From Streptomyces griseoloalbus (GTDB lineage: Bacteria > Actinomycetota > Actinomycetes > Streptomycetales > Streptomycetaceae): 64,000 nt of DNA. A model generated the notes under the pieces. The model was not told where the DNA came from and ran no database searches. It saw nothing but the letters and a program-made list of their open reading frames with translations. Numbering within the stretch: the first letter of the stretch is position 1; each line of letters starts with the position of its first letter. The DNA is taken from positions 248,001-312,000 of the forward strand of contig BMUD01000005.1 of NCBI GenBank assembly GCA_014650015.1, read 5' to 3'. The translations under genes and the position numbers were made by a program. This document shows positions 20,339 to 29,415 of the stretch, piece after piece.

Positions 20339-20646
20339 GCTGCGGAGAGCCGCACGAGACGGATTGCAGCGAAATCCTCGATCATCTCTACGAGTTCCTC
20401 GACCGTGAGATGCCGGATGCCGACTGTGTGAAGTTCGAGCACCACTTCGAGGAATGCTCGCCCTGCCTGGAGAAGTACGGGCTGGAGCAGGCGGTGAAGA
20501 AGCTGGTCAAGCGCTGCTGCGGGCATGACGACGTGCCGGGTGACCTGCGGTCCAAGGTCATGGGCCGGATCGACCTGATCCGCTCCGGCCAGGCCGTGCC
20601 CGACCAGGACGTCGCCACCTCACCTGCCACACCGCAGGAGTCCTGA
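20335..20646 (+). CDS. rsrA: redox-sensing zinc anti-sigma factor RsrA
   Basis: A 103-aa ZAS-family anti-sigma factor that sequesters SigR in reducing conditions. The zinc motif H37-x3-C41-x2-C44 ([11 protein letters not shown]) is intact, and C11 is present. On oxidation a disulphide replaces zinc and releases SigR, as shown for the S. coelicolor protein. Cysteines at 3, 31 and the CC pair near 62 are additional. The four-base overlap with sigR indicates translational coupling and stoichiometric synthesis. Confidence 0.96.
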
Positions 20647-20790
20647 CACCCCGCCGTACCCCGGCCCCCGTGTCACTCGTACGTGCTAATCCGCGGGTTA
20701 TCGGCCCGTGGAGGCACCTCCCGTCGCCCTAGGCTCCAGAGCCTGGCAGGTGGCGGGTCGAGTGCGGCAGGCACGGTCGGGGAGGGGCTC

Positions 20791-22143
20791 ATGGAGGTGT
20801 TACCGGCACGGGCCCGGGCGTATGTCGCCTGTGTCACCGCGGCGGCCCTGATCTGTCTGCTCCCACCGCCGGGTGCCCCGACCCCGTGGCGGGCGGTGGC
20901 CCTGCTCGCCGCGGTGTACGCCGGCTGCGAGCGTCTCGCCCGGTCGCGTCTCGTCGCCGCCCCGCACCCGGGCGGAACCTTCCACCCCGTCCTGCTCGCC
21001 GCGGCTTTCCTGCTGCCGCCGTCCGCCGCGGCGCTGGTCGCGCTGCCGGGAGCGCTGCTGCTGTCCGTGGAGCGACGGCCCTACCTGACGCGCAGGCTCT
21101 GGCGGGGCGGTCAGCTGGTGCTCGCCGTGTGGGCCGCGAGCCGCGTCCACCTGGCGGCCGGAGGCCGGGACGCGGTAACGGACTGCGACGTACCGGGCGC
21201 GCTCGCCGCGGCCGGGGCCGCGGTGGCGGTGTTCTGCCTGGTGCTCACCCTGCTGGACGGCGGCATCCTGGCGCTGACGGCCGGCGTACCCCCGCGCGGG
21301 GGCCGGGCGGGGGCACCGGACGCCTGGTGGCGGCTGTTCCTCCGGTCCCTGGTGCCGCTCACCGTGCACGGCCTCGCCGGACTCATGATGGCGCTGCTGT
21401 GGCGCAGCCCCTACGGGCCCGTGGCGGCGCTGCTCGTGCTGCTGCCGATGGGCGTCTCGTGGTGGGCGTTCGCCCAGTACCACCGGGAGCGGGCGGCGCA
21501 TCAGGCGACGATCCGCGCGCTCGTGCAGGCCGTGGACATCAAGGACGGCTACACGCGCGGACACAGCGAGCGCGTGGGTCGGGCGTCGATGATGATCGCG
21601 CGGGAGCTCGGCATGGACGACGAGCGGGTCGAGGTGCTGCGGTTCGCGGGCATCCTGCACGACGTCGGGAAACTCGGCGTGCCCACCCGGCTGCTCACCA
21701 AGAACGGCCCGCTGACCCCCGAGGAGCGCCGGGTGATCGAACTGCACCCCGAGTACGGGCACGAGATGGTGCGGGGCATCTCCTTCCTCGGCGAGGCCCG
21801 CGCGGCCGTGCTGCACCACCACGAGCGGCTGGACGGCAGCGGCTACCCCTACGGACTGGCCGGCGGTCAGATCCCCGAGTCGGCGCGGGTCGTCGCGGTC
21901 GCCGACGCCTTCGACGCGATGACCTCCACCCGCTCCTACAGCAGGGCGCGGCCCGTGCCCGTGGCACTGGAGGAGCTCCGCAGGTGTGCGGGCACCCACT
22001 TCGACCCGCGGATGGTGGGCGCGCTGGTCCGGGCGATCGGCCGGGCCGGATGGCATCCGGCGGTGACCGCCGACGACGTCCGGTCCACCGCCGCGCCCGA
22101 GCCCGCCGCACCGGTCACCGACCGGCCCGGGGCGCGCCGATGA
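20791..22143 (+). CDS. membrane HD-GYP phosphohydrolase
   Basis: A 450-aa protein with six or seven hydrophobic helices in the first 230 residues, then an HD-GYP domain. The HD pair is in FAGILHDVGKLGVP near residue 290 and the signature HHHERLDGSGYPYGL near 346, so all metal and GYP residues look intact. HD-GYP enzymes hydrolyse cyclic di-GMP or related nucleotides. ATG 20791 has GGGGAGGGG upstream. Codon 4 is TTA, rare in Streptomyces and dependent on bldA tRNA. The stop overlaps the next gene by four bases. Confidence 0.9.
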   Translation: MEVLPARARAYVACVTAAALICLLPPPGAPTPWRAVALLAAVYAGCERLARSRLVAAPHPGGTFHPVLLAAAFLLPPSAAALVALPGALLLSVERRPYLTRRLWRGGQLVLAVWAASRVHLAAGGRDAVTDCDVPGALAAAGAAVAVFCLVLTLLDGGILALTAGVPPRGGRAGAPDAWWRLFLRSLVPLTVHGLAGLMMALLWRSPYGPVAALLVLLPMGVSWWAFAQYHRERAAHQATIRALVQAVDIKDGYTRGHSERVGRASMMIARELGMDDERVEVLRFAGILHDVGKLGVPTRLLTKNGPLTPEERRVIELHPEYGHEMVRGISFLGEARAAVLHHHERLDGSGYPYGLAGGQIPESARVVAVADAFDAMTSTRSYSRARPVPVALEELRRCAGTHFDPRMVGALVRAIGRAGWHPAVTADDVRSTAAPEPAAPVTDRPGARR

Positions 22144-23363
22144 GACCCCGGCTGCACACCGTCGTGCACCTGTGCGCCGCCGTCCTCGCCGCCGGTTCCC
22201 TGGGCACCACCCTCTACAACGGCGTGGAGGAACGCGGTGCCGCCCTCGCCTTCGGCGTGCTCATCACCGTCGGAGAGCTCACCCGGCGCAACGGGACACG
22301 GATCAGGGAGGCCGCGCCGCTCGCCGCCGCCGGCGCGCTGTCGTACGCGCTGCTCGGCGAGACCGCGGGGGCGCCGACCCGCCACGGCGCCGCCCAGGTC
22401 GTCACCGTCGTGCTCGCCGCGTCCCTGCTCGGCAGCGTGCCGCACGTCGGGCGCGGTGACAGCCCCACCCTCGACCCGCCGGCCCGCCGGGTGCTGACCG
22501 TCGGATGCGTCGCCGTGTGCTTCCAGCCCCTGTACAACCGGGGCACCCTCGACGACTGGGGCGGGCCCGCCCACGCGTTGCTGCTGCTCGCGCTGCTGTC
22601 CCTCACCGCGCTGTGCGACGCCGTGCTCGCCGCCGCGCTGGCCCACTCCCGCACCGGATGGCCCTTCCTCCCGCTGCTGCGCGACGAGCTGCGGTCCGTG
22701 CCCGGCATCGGGGCCGCCGTCATCGCCACGGGCGCGGTGATGGCGCTCGGGGTCGCGGTCGTGGGGCTGTGGGCGCTGCCCGTCTTCTCCGTACCCCTCC
22801 TGCTCGCACAGCTGTCCTACCGGCGGTACGCCGCCGTGCGCGCCACCTACCGGCAGACCATCGCCTCCCTGGCGCGGGCCACCGAGATCGCCGGGTACAC
22901 CCCGGCCGGGCACGCCCGGCGGGTCGCCGCGCTCAGCCGGGCGGTGGGCCGGGACCTCGGGCTGACCGAGCCCGAACTGACCGTGCTGGAGTACGCCGCA
23001 CTGATGCACGACATCGGCCAGCTCAGCCTCGTCGACCCGGTCCCCGCCGGCGCCACCGCCGTCCTGCCGGTCCCCGAGCAGCGGCGGATCGCGCTGCTCG
23101 GCGGCGCCGTGGTGCGCCAGACCGGGGTGGACCCGCGGGTGGCCGGGATCGTGGAACAGCAGGCCGACCCGCACCCGGAGCAGCCGCTCGCCGCGCGGAT
23201 CGTGCGGGTGGTGAACGCGTACGAGGAGAAGTCCCGGGAAGGAGGACCCGGCGGGCCGCTGACCGCGCTCGAGGAACTGCGGCTGGGCACCGCGGAGGGG
23301 TACGCACCCGAGGTCGTCGAAGCACTGGCCCGGGTGCTGGCACGGAACACGGAGGGCGCGTGA
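22140..23363 (+). CDS. membrane HD-domain protein, degenerate paralogue
   Basis: A 407-aa protein with the same layout as its upstream neighbour: about six transmembrane helices, then a soluble HD-like domain (ATEIAGYTPAGHARRVAAL, LEYAALMHDIGQLSL). The HD pair is present but the HHExxDGxGYP motif is missing, replaced by a VRQTGVDPRVAGIVEQQ segment and a shortened C-terminus. It is therefore probably not an active HD-GYP phosphodiesterase and may act as a regulatory partner; that is inference. ATGA overlap with the upstream gene shows co-translation. Confidence 0.85.
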   Translation: MRPRLHTVVHLCAAVLAAGSLGTTLYNGVEERGAALAFGVLITVGELTRRNGTRIREAAPLAAAGALSYALLGETAGAPTRHGAAQVVTVVLAASLLGSVPHVGRGDSPTLDPPARRVLTVGCVAVCFQPLYNRGTLDDWGGPAHALLLLALLSLTALCDAVLAAALAHSRTGWPFLPLLRDELRSVPGIGAAVIATGAVMALGVAVVGLWALPVFSVPLLLAQLSYRRYAAVRATYRQTIASLARATEIAGYTPAGHARRVAALSRAVGRDLGLTEPELTVLEYAALMHDIGQLSLVDPVPAGATAVLPVPEQRRIALLGGAVVRQTGVDPRVAGIVEQQADPHPEQPLAARIVRVVNAYEEKSREGGPGGPLTALEELRLGTAEGYAPEVVEALARVLARNTEGA

Positions 23364-23431
23364 ACACGGGGACCGGGCGCGGTGAGAGCGGCGAGCGGGA
23401 CTGTCTGACCCCGCCCGAGGCTGGGTAACCC

Positions 23432-24523
23432 ATGGGTAATGAGCGCCTCTCCGGCCGTACGTGGTTGGATGCGAAGGAGAGGGTGTCCGGGGGCGCGGAC
23501 AGGTACAGCCGGCCCAGCGAGCGGAACTGGCAGGCGGGAATCGTGAGGATCTTCGGCAAGGGACGGCACCGGCCCTCCGCCTCCTGGCGGCAGGCCACGG
23601 ACCGCGCGTTCACGCTCATCGGCGACGGCCGGTACGAGGACGCGGGCGCGCTGCTGACACGTGCCGCCGATCTGGAGCCCTGGCTGTCGGAGTCCTGGTT
23701 CAACCTCGCGCTGCTGCACAAGTTCCGGCACGACTGGGAACAGGCGCGCGCGGCCGGTCTGCGGGCCGTGGCGCTGCTCGACCGCGACACCGGGGCTCCC
23801 GACTGGTGGAACGTCGGCATCGCCGCCACCGCCCTGCAGGACTGGCCGTTGGCCCGACGGGCGTGGCAGGCCTACGGGCTCAAGGTGCCCGGCCCGGCCA
23901 CCGACTCCGGTGAACCCCTCGGCATGGACCTGGGCAGCGCGGCCGTACGGCTGTCGCCGGAGGGGGAGGCGGAGGTCGTGTGGGGGCGACGCCTGGACCC
24001 CGCCCGGATCGAGGTGCTGTCCATTCCGCTGCCGTCCTCCGGGCGCCGCTGGGGCGAGGTCGTGCTGCACGACGGAGTGCCGCACGGCGAGCGGAGCACC
24101 GCCGCCGGGCACACCTACCCGGTCTTCGACGAGATCGAATTGTGGGCGCCCTCGCCGGTGCCGACCTGGGTGGTGCTGCTGGAGGCCGCGTCCGAGGCCG
24201 ACCGGGACGCGCTGGAGCAGCTGGCCTCCGACGCCGGGTTCGCGGCCGAGGACTGGTCGTCCTCCGTACGACTGCTGTGCCGGATGTGCTCGGAGTCCCG
24301 GATGCCGTCCGACGAGGGCGAGGGCGAGCACCTCGACCCGCACGACCACAGCGAGCCGGGGCATCCCGGGCCGCTCGGTCACCGCACCGACGGGCAGTTG
24401 TGGGTGCCGGAGCGGGAGTGCGGCATCGCCGCGCCGGCTTCGCTGGTCCGGGGGCTGCTGGACGGGTGGGTCGCGGACAGTCCGGACTCCCGGGACTGGC
24501 GGGATCTCGAAGAGGTCTGTTAG
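23432..24523 (+). CDS. tetratricopeptide repeat protein
   Basis: A 363-aa protein. Residues about 50-145 form two or three TPRs (RAFTLIGDGRYEDAGALLTRAADLEPW, SWFNLALLHKFRHDWEQA). A C-terminal domain with LSPEGEAEVVWGRRLDPARIEVLSIPLP follows, and near residue 280 there are two cysteines and an HDHSEPGHPGPLGH histidine-rich linker. The family is common in Streptomyces and is of unknown function. ATG 23432 lacks a clear ribosome-binding site; GTG 23543 (beginning MRIFGKG) is a strong alternative that would match related proteins. It is 78 bases before def. Confidence 0.75.
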   Translation: MGNERLSGRTWLDAKERVSGGADRYSRPSERNWQAGIVRIFGKGRHRPSASWRQATDRAFTLIGDGRYEDAGALLTRAADLEPWLSESWFNLALLHKFRHDWEQARAAGLRAVALLDRDTGAPDWWNVGIAATALQDWPLARRAWQAYGLKVPGPATDSGEPLGMDLGSAAVRLSPEGEAEVVWGRRLDPARIEVLSIPLPSSGRRWGEVVLHDGVPHGERSTAAGHTYPVFDEIELWAPSPVPTWVVLLEAASEADRDALEQLASDAGFAAEDWSSSVRLLCRMCSESRMPSDEGEGEHLDPHDHSEPGHPGPLGHRTDGQLWVPERECGIAAPASLVRGLLDGWVADSPDSRDWRDLEEVC

Positions 24524-24601
24524 GGGCGGGCCCGCGAGCCGTTCGCCGTACCCTGTAACAGCATCACACCCCGGTATTTCCCAGGAAGGCACACGTCGGT
24601 C

Positions 24602-25252
24602 ATGGCTCAGCAGGACACCGATCAGCAGCACGCGGGCGTGCTCCCCGTCGACGACGAGGGGTACGTCATCGACACGGAGGACTGCGAGGAGCGCGAGGCG
24701 TCCTGGCGGGAGCGCGGCACCTCGCGCCCGATCACCGTGGTCGGCAACCCGGTGCTGCACAAGGAGTGCAAGGACGTCACGGACTTCGGCGAGGAACTCC
24801 AGCAGCTGGTAGCCGACATGTTCGCCAGCCAGCGCACCGCCGAGGGCGTGGGCCTGGCCGCCAACCAGATCGGCGTCGACCTGAAGGTCTTCGTCTACGA
24901 CTGCCCGGACGACGAGGGTGTGCGGCACGTCGGTGCGATCTGCAACCCCAAGCTGGTCGAACTGCCCGCCGAGAAGCGCCGGCTGGACGACAGCAACGAG
25001 GGCTGTCTGTCGGTGCCCACCGCGTACGCGCCGCTGGCCCGCCCCGACTACGCCGAAGTGACCGGGCAGGACGAGAAGGGCAACCCGGTCCGGGTACGTG
25101 GTACCGGCTACTTCGCACGGTGTTTGCAGCACGAGACGGACCACCTCTACGGCTACCTCTACATCGACCGGCTGTCCAAGCGGGAACGCAAGGACGCGCT
25201 GCGGCAGATGGCCGAGAACGAGCCGCGTTACCCCGTGGTCGCCAACGACTGA
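24602..25252 (+). CDS. def: peptide deformylase
   Basis: A 216-aa Fe/Zn metalloenzyme that removes the N-formyl group from nascent chains. The three PDF motifs are intact: GVGLAANQ (83-89), EGCLSVP with metal-binding C135, and QHETDHL with H177, E178 and H181. An N-terminal extension of about 40 acidic residues precedes the catalytic domain, longer than in E. coli. Several deformylase genes are usual in Streptomyces. A strong terminator follows at 25282. Confidence 0.95.
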   Translation: MAQQDTDQQHAGVLPVDDEGYVIDTEDCEEREASWRERGTSRPITVVGNPVLHKECKDVTDFGEELQQLVADMFASQRTAEGVGLAANQIGVDLKVFVYDCPDDEGVRHVGAICNPKLVELPAEKRRLDDSNEGCLSVPTAYAPLARPDYAEVTGQDEKGNPVRVRGTGYFARCLQHETDHLYGYLYIDRLSKRERKDALRQMAENEPRYPVVAND

Positions 25253-25281
25253 CCGGCCGTAGGGGTCCCTCCGCTTTCCTC

Positions 25282-25327
25282 ACGAACGGCGTTCGATCGG
25301 GTGCATCTTCGATCGGACGCCGTTCGT
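25282..25327 (+). terminator. terminator after peptide deformylase
   Basis: An 18-bp stem (ACGAACGGCGTTCGATCG and its near-complement, one G-T wobble) with a ten-base loop lies 30 bases after def and isolates it from the terpene synthase gene. Confidence 0.8.
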
Positions 25328-25472
25328 CTGTCTGCTGCGTGACGTGGCCAAATAAGCAAATCCGTTCCCAGGACGGTCAGTTGTGGTGCTGAATGGAGGT
25401 GTGGGGATACGAACCGCGCGGCCGGCTCGGGGGGCGGCCGCGCGTCAACTGGCGGCTGAGAGGGGCTTGTTC

Positions 25473-26558
25473 GTGCATGCTTTGTCACACGGCACCACAT
25501 CGACACCGACCACCATCGCAGTTCCACCGGCGCTGTCTCTCCCCGTGATCGAGGCGGCGTTTCCCCGGCAACTCCACCCGTATTGGCCGAGGCTTCAGGA
25601 GACCACCAGGGCGTGGCTGCTCGAAAAGCGGCTCATGCCGGCGGACAAGGTGGAGGAATATGCCGATGGCCTGTGCTACACCGACCTTATGGCGGGCTAC
25701 TACATAGGGGCCCCCGACCAGGTCCTGCAGGCGATAGCGGACTACAGCGCGTGGTTCTTCGTCTGGGACGACCGGCACGACCGCGACATCGTGCACGGCC
25801 GGCCCGCCGCCTGGCAGCGGCTGAAGGAGCGGCTGCACACGGCCCTCGACAATCCCGGGGACCACCTGGGCCACGAGGATCCGGTGGTGGCGGGGCTCGC
25901 GGACAGCGTCCGGCGGCTGTACGCCTTTATGCCGGGCAGGTGGAACGCCCGGTTCGCCCGGCACTTCCACGCGGTGATCGAGGCGTACGACCGGGAATTC
26001 CGCAATCGTACGGAGGGCGTCGTCCCCACCGTCGAGGAATACCTGGAACTGCGCCGGCTCACTTTCGCCCACTGGATATGGACCGATCTCCTGGAGCCGA
26101 GTGCGGGCAGTGAACTGCCGGACGCGGTACGGAAGAACCCGGCCTACCGGAAAGCGGCGCTGCTCAGTCAGGAATTTGCCGCCTGGTACAACGACCTGTG
26201 CTCACTGCCGAAGGAAATAGCGGGCCATGAGGTGCACAATCTCGGAATCAGTCTCATCACCCATGAGGGACTGACACTCGAAGAAGCCATCATCGAGGTG
26301 AGGCGCCGCGTCGAGGAATGCATCACTGAATTCCTGGACGCCGAACAGGACGCCTTACGGTTCGCTGACGGCCTCGACGACGGAACGGTGGGAGGAAAGG
26401 AGACGAGTGCCGCCGTGCGCGCTTGCGTCGGCAATATGCGGAACTGGTTCAGTTCCGTCTACTGGTTCCACCACGAGTCCGGCCGGTACCGGGTCGACAG
26501 CTGGGACGACCGGTCCACGCCCCCGTACGTCAACAACGAAGCGGCAGGTGAGAAATGA
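25473..26558 (+). CDS. epi-isozizaene synthase
   Basis: A 361-aa class I sesquiterpene cyclase converting farnesyl diphosphate to epi-isozizaene, the precursor of albaflavenone. The aspartate-rich motif is D99-D100-RH-D103 ([10 protein letters not shown]), and the NSE magnesium triad is N240, S244 and E248 ([10 protein letters not shown]). Length and motif positions coincide with the characterised S. coelicolor enzyme, while several loops differ. GTG 25473 (MHALSHG) is preceded by GAGAGGGG. Leu295 is encoded by TTA at 26355-26357. ATGA overlap couples it to the P450 gene. Confidence 0.95.
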   Translation: MHALSHGTTSTPTTIAVPPALSLPVIEAAFPRQLHPYWPRLQETTRAWLLEKRLMPADKVEEYADGLCYTDLMAGYYIGAPDQVLQAIADYSAWFFVWDDRHDRDIVHGRPAAWQRLKERLHTALDNPGDHLGHEDPVVAGLADSVRRLYAFMPGRWNARFARHFHAVIEAYDREFRNRTEGVVPTVEEYLELRRLTFAHWIWTDLLEPSAGSELPDAVRKNPAYRKAALLSQEFAAWYNDLCSLPKEIAGHEVHNLGISLITHEGLTLEEAIIEVRRRVEECITEFLDAEQDALRFADGLDDGTVGGKETSAAVRACVGNMRNWFSSVYWFHHESGRYRVDSWDDRSTPPYVNNEAAGEK

Positions 26559-27925
26559 CCGTCGAATCGGTGGAACCCGGACCGTCCGAGGCGACCGTGC
26601 TGCGCGAGCCGCCCGTGGCCGGCGGAGGCGTCCCCGTCCTCGGCCACGGCTGGAGGCTGGTGCGCGATCCGCTGGCCTTCATGACCCGGCTCCGCGACCA
26701 CGGTGACGTCGTGCGCCTGAAGCTCGGACCGAAGACGGTGTACGCCGTCACCACCCCCGCCCTCACCGGGGCGCTGGCACTGAGCCCCGACTACATCATC
26801 GCCGGCCCGCTGTGGGAGTCCCTGGAGGGCCTGCTCGGAAAGGAGGGCGTGGCCACCGCCAACGGCCCGCTGCACCGGCGCCAGCGACGCACCATCCAGC
26901 CCGCCTTCAGGCTCGACGCCCTACCCGGCTACGGCCCGATCATGGAGGAGGAGGTGCACGCCCTGACCGAGCGTTGGGTCTCCGGGCAGACCATCGACTG
27001 CACCGCCGAGTCCTACCGGGTCGCCGTGCGCGTCGCGGCACGCTGTCTGCTGCGCAGCAGGTTCATGGACGAGCGGGCCGAGCGCATGTGCGCCGCCCTC
27101 GCCACCGTCTTCCGCGGGATGTACCAACGGATGGTGGTGCCGCTCGGACCGCTCTACAAACTGCCGCTTCCGGCCAACCGCGCATTCAACCGGGCGCTGG
27201 CCGATCTGCACCTCCTCGTCGACGAGATCGTGGCCGAGCGCCGCGCATCTGGTCAAAAGCCGAACGATTTGCTGACGACTTTGCTGGAGGCCAAGGACGA
27301 GAATGGCGACCCCATCGGGGAACAGGAGATCCACGACCAGGTCGTCGCGATACTCACCCCCGGAGGTGAGACGATCTCGTCCACGATCATGTCGCTGCTC
27401 TACATGCTCGCCGCGCACCCGGAACACGGGGACAAGGTGCACGACGAAGTAGAAGCCGTGACAGGTGGGCGCCCCGTGGCATTCAGGGACATCCACCAGC
27501 TGTCGCACACCAACAATGTCGTCGTCGAGGCAATGCGCTTGCGTCCCGCCGTCTGGATTCTGACCCGCCGGGCGGTGACCGACACGGAACTCGGCGGCTA
27601 TCGCATTCCCGCCGGGGCGGACATCATCTACAGCCCGTACGCGATCCAGCGTGATCCGCAGTCGTACGAGCGTCACCTGGAGTTCGACCCCGACCGGTGG
27701 CTTCCGGAACGCTCCGAGAGCATCCCGAAATATGCCATGCGTCCTTTCGGAGTGGGTAATCGCAAGTGCCCGGGGGACCATTTCTCGATGGCCCTGCTGA
27801 CGCTGACCACGGCGATTCTGGCCAACCGGTACCGCTTCGAGCGGGTGGCCGAGTCCGACGACGCCCCGCGCATCGGCGTCACGCTGCATCCGAACCGGCT
27901 GCTGCTGAGGCCGGTCACGCGGTGA
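26555..27925 (+). CDS. cytochrome P450 CYP170A (albaflavenone synthase)
   Basis: A 456-aa cytochrome P450. The haem loop [13 protein letters not shown] places the axial ligand at C405; the ExxR motif is EAMRLRP near 325, and the I-helix is [12 protein letters not shown] near 267. In S. coelicolor CYP170A1 oxidises epi-isozizaene twice to albaflavenone, and it also has a secondary farnesene synthase activity. An acidic DEIVAE segment at 223-228 lies in the region I associate with that second site, but I cannot confirm it. It overlaps the synthase by four bases. Confidence 0.94.
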   Translation: MTVESVEPGPSEATVLREPPVAGGGVPVLGHGWRLVRDPLAFMTRLRDHGDVVRLKLGPKTVYAVTTPALTGALALSPDYIIAGPLWESLEGLLGKEGVATANGPLHRRQRRTIQPAFRLDALPGYGPIMEEEVHALTERWVSGQTIDCTAESYRVAVRVAARCLLRSRFMDERAERMCAALATVFRGMYQRMVVPLGPLYKLPLPANRAFNRALADLHLLVDEIVAERRASGQKPNDLLTTLLEAKDENGDPIGEQEIHDQVVAILTPGGETISSTIMSLLYMLAAHPEHGDKVHDEVEAVTGGRPVAFRDIHQLSHTNNVVVEAMRLRPAVWILTRRAVTDTELGGYRIPAGADIIYSPYAIQRDPQSYERHLEFDPDRWLPERSESIPKYAMRPFGVGNRKCPGDHFSMALLTLTTAILANRYRFERVAESDDAPRIGVTLHPNRLLLRPVTR

Positions 27926-27946
27926 GACCCGCCCGCCGGCGGGCGT

Positions 27947-28340
27947 TCAGGCGGCCTGCGGGCCGCGGAACGTCCGCCGGCAGGCGTGCGGAGCGGTGCC
28001 CACGGCACGGACGAAGTGGTGGCGCAGCGCCGCCGCAGCCGGTGCGGCCCGCGATCGCGTCCACCGTCTCGTCCGTCGCCTCCAGCAGCACCCGCCGGCG
28101 CAGGACCCAGCGGTTGGGCGTGGTGCCGGTCTCCTGCTGGAAGCGGCGGGCGAGGGTGCGCGGGGACATGAGCGCGCGGGCGGCGAGCTGCTCCACGGTG
28201 ACCTCCGCCGGCCGTCTCCAGGGCTCCGGGCCGTGCTCCACCTGGAGGGCGAAGCCCGTGTTGCCGCGCACGGTGGGACCGTCGCCGCGCCCGTCCCGCC
28301 ACCCCGGCCGGACACCCCCGCGCGGCGAAGGGCGCCGCCT
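27947..28340 (-). pseudogene. nrdS: nrdS remnant, AraC/GlxA-type regulator, truncated and frameshifted
   Basis: The C-terminal AraC-type DNA-binding domain is readable on the minus strand but in two frames. LSPRT-type HTH 1 (LMSPRTLARRFQQETGTTPN) through DETVDAIAGRTGCG lies in one frame; AAALRHHFVRAVGTAPHACRR continues in another after about 28050. RVLL-EATDE also lacks the residues usually found between these blocks. The N-terminal ligand domain is absent. Its position directly after nrdB is that of nrdS in the S. coelicolor nrdABS operon. Four features (position, missing domain, internal deletion, frameshift) support decay. Confidence 0.75.
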
Positions 28341-28401
28341 CGCACCGCACCGCACGGGCGGTGTGAGGCGGCGCCGGGGCGCGCGGTCCCTCGGACAGGC
28401 C

Positions 28402-29415
28402 CTAGAAGTCCTCGTCCAGGTCGACCGTGCCCTCCACGGCGACCTGGTACGCGGACGGGCGCCGCTCGAAGAAGTTCGTCAGCTCCTGGACGCCCTGGAG
28501 CTCCATGAAGGAGAACGGGTTCTCCGAGCCGTACACCGGCGCGAAGCCCAGCCGGAGCAGCCGCTGGTCGGCGACGCACTCCAGGTACTGCCGCATCGAC
28601 TCGGTGTTCATGCCCGGCAGCCCGTCCCCGCACAGGTCGCGCGCGAACTGCAGCTCCGCCTCGACCGCCTCGCGCAGCATGTCGGTGACCTGCTGCCCCA
28701 GCCGCTCGTCGAACAGCTCCGGCTCCTCCTTGCGCACGGTGTCGACCACGTCGAAGGCGAAGGACATGTGCATCGTCTCGTCGCGGAACACCCAGTTGGT
28801 GCCGGTCGCCAGACCGTGCAGCAGGCCCCGGCCGCGGAACCAGTAGACGTAGGCGAAGGCCCCGTAGAAGAACAGGCCCTCGATGCACGCGGCGAAGCAG
28901 ATCAGATTGAGCAGGAAGCGCCGGCGGTCGGCCTGCGTCTCCAGCCGGTCGATCCGCTCCACCGAGTCCATCCACTTGAAGCAGAACTCGGCCTTCTCCC
29001 GGATGGACGGGATGTTCTCCACGGCCGAGAAGGCCGCCGCCCGGTCGTCGGGATCGGGGAGGTAGGTGTCCAGCAGGGTCAGGTAGAACTGGACGTGCAC
29101 CGCCTCCTCGAAGAGCTGCCGCGACAGGTACAGCCGCGCCTCGGGGGAGTTGATGTGCTTGTACAGGGTCAGCACCAGGTTGTTCGCCACGATCGAGTCG
29201 CCGGTGGCGAAGAAGGCCACGAGGCGCCCGATGAGGTGCTGCTCCGCGGGGGTCAGCTTGGCGAGGTCGGCCACGTCCGAGTGGAGGTCGACCTCCTCCA
29301 CGGTCCAGGTGTTCTTGATGGCGTCCCGGTAGCGCTCGTAGAAGTCGGGGTAGCGCATGGGGCGCAGGGTCAGTTCGAAGCCCGGGTCGAGCAGGTTCTT
29401 CGTTTCGCTGGTCAT
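28402..29415 (-). CDS. nrdB: class Ia ribonucleotide reductase small subunit NrdB
   Basis: A 337-aa ferritin-like R2 protein that houses the diiron-tyrosyl radical cofactor. Metal-ligand helices are visible: FEEAVHVQFY near 105, FAACIEGLFFYGAF near 170, and FRDETMHMSFAF near 205. The acidic C-terminus (VEGTVDLDEDF) is the part that docks into NrdA. The start ATG overlaps the nrdA stop (TGATG), showing coupled synthesis. Expression should be governed by the cobalamin riboswitch upstream of nrdA. Confidence 0.95.
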   Translation of the reverse strand: MTSETKNLLDPGFELTLRPMRYPDFYERYRDAIKNTWTVEEVDLHSDVADLAKLTPAEQHLIGRLVAFFATGDSIVANNLVLTLYKHINSPEARLYLSRQLFEEAVHVQFYLTLLDTYLPDPDDRAAAFSAVENIPSIREKAEFCFKWMDSVERIDRLETQADRRRFLLNLICFAACIEGLFFYGAFAYVYWFRGRGLLHGLATGTNWVFRDETMHMSFAFDVVDTVRKEEPELFDERLGQQVTDMLREAVEAELQFARDLCGDGLPGMNTESMRQYLECVADQRLLRLGFAPVYGSENPFSFMELQGVQELTNFFERRPSAYQVAVEGTVDLDEDF

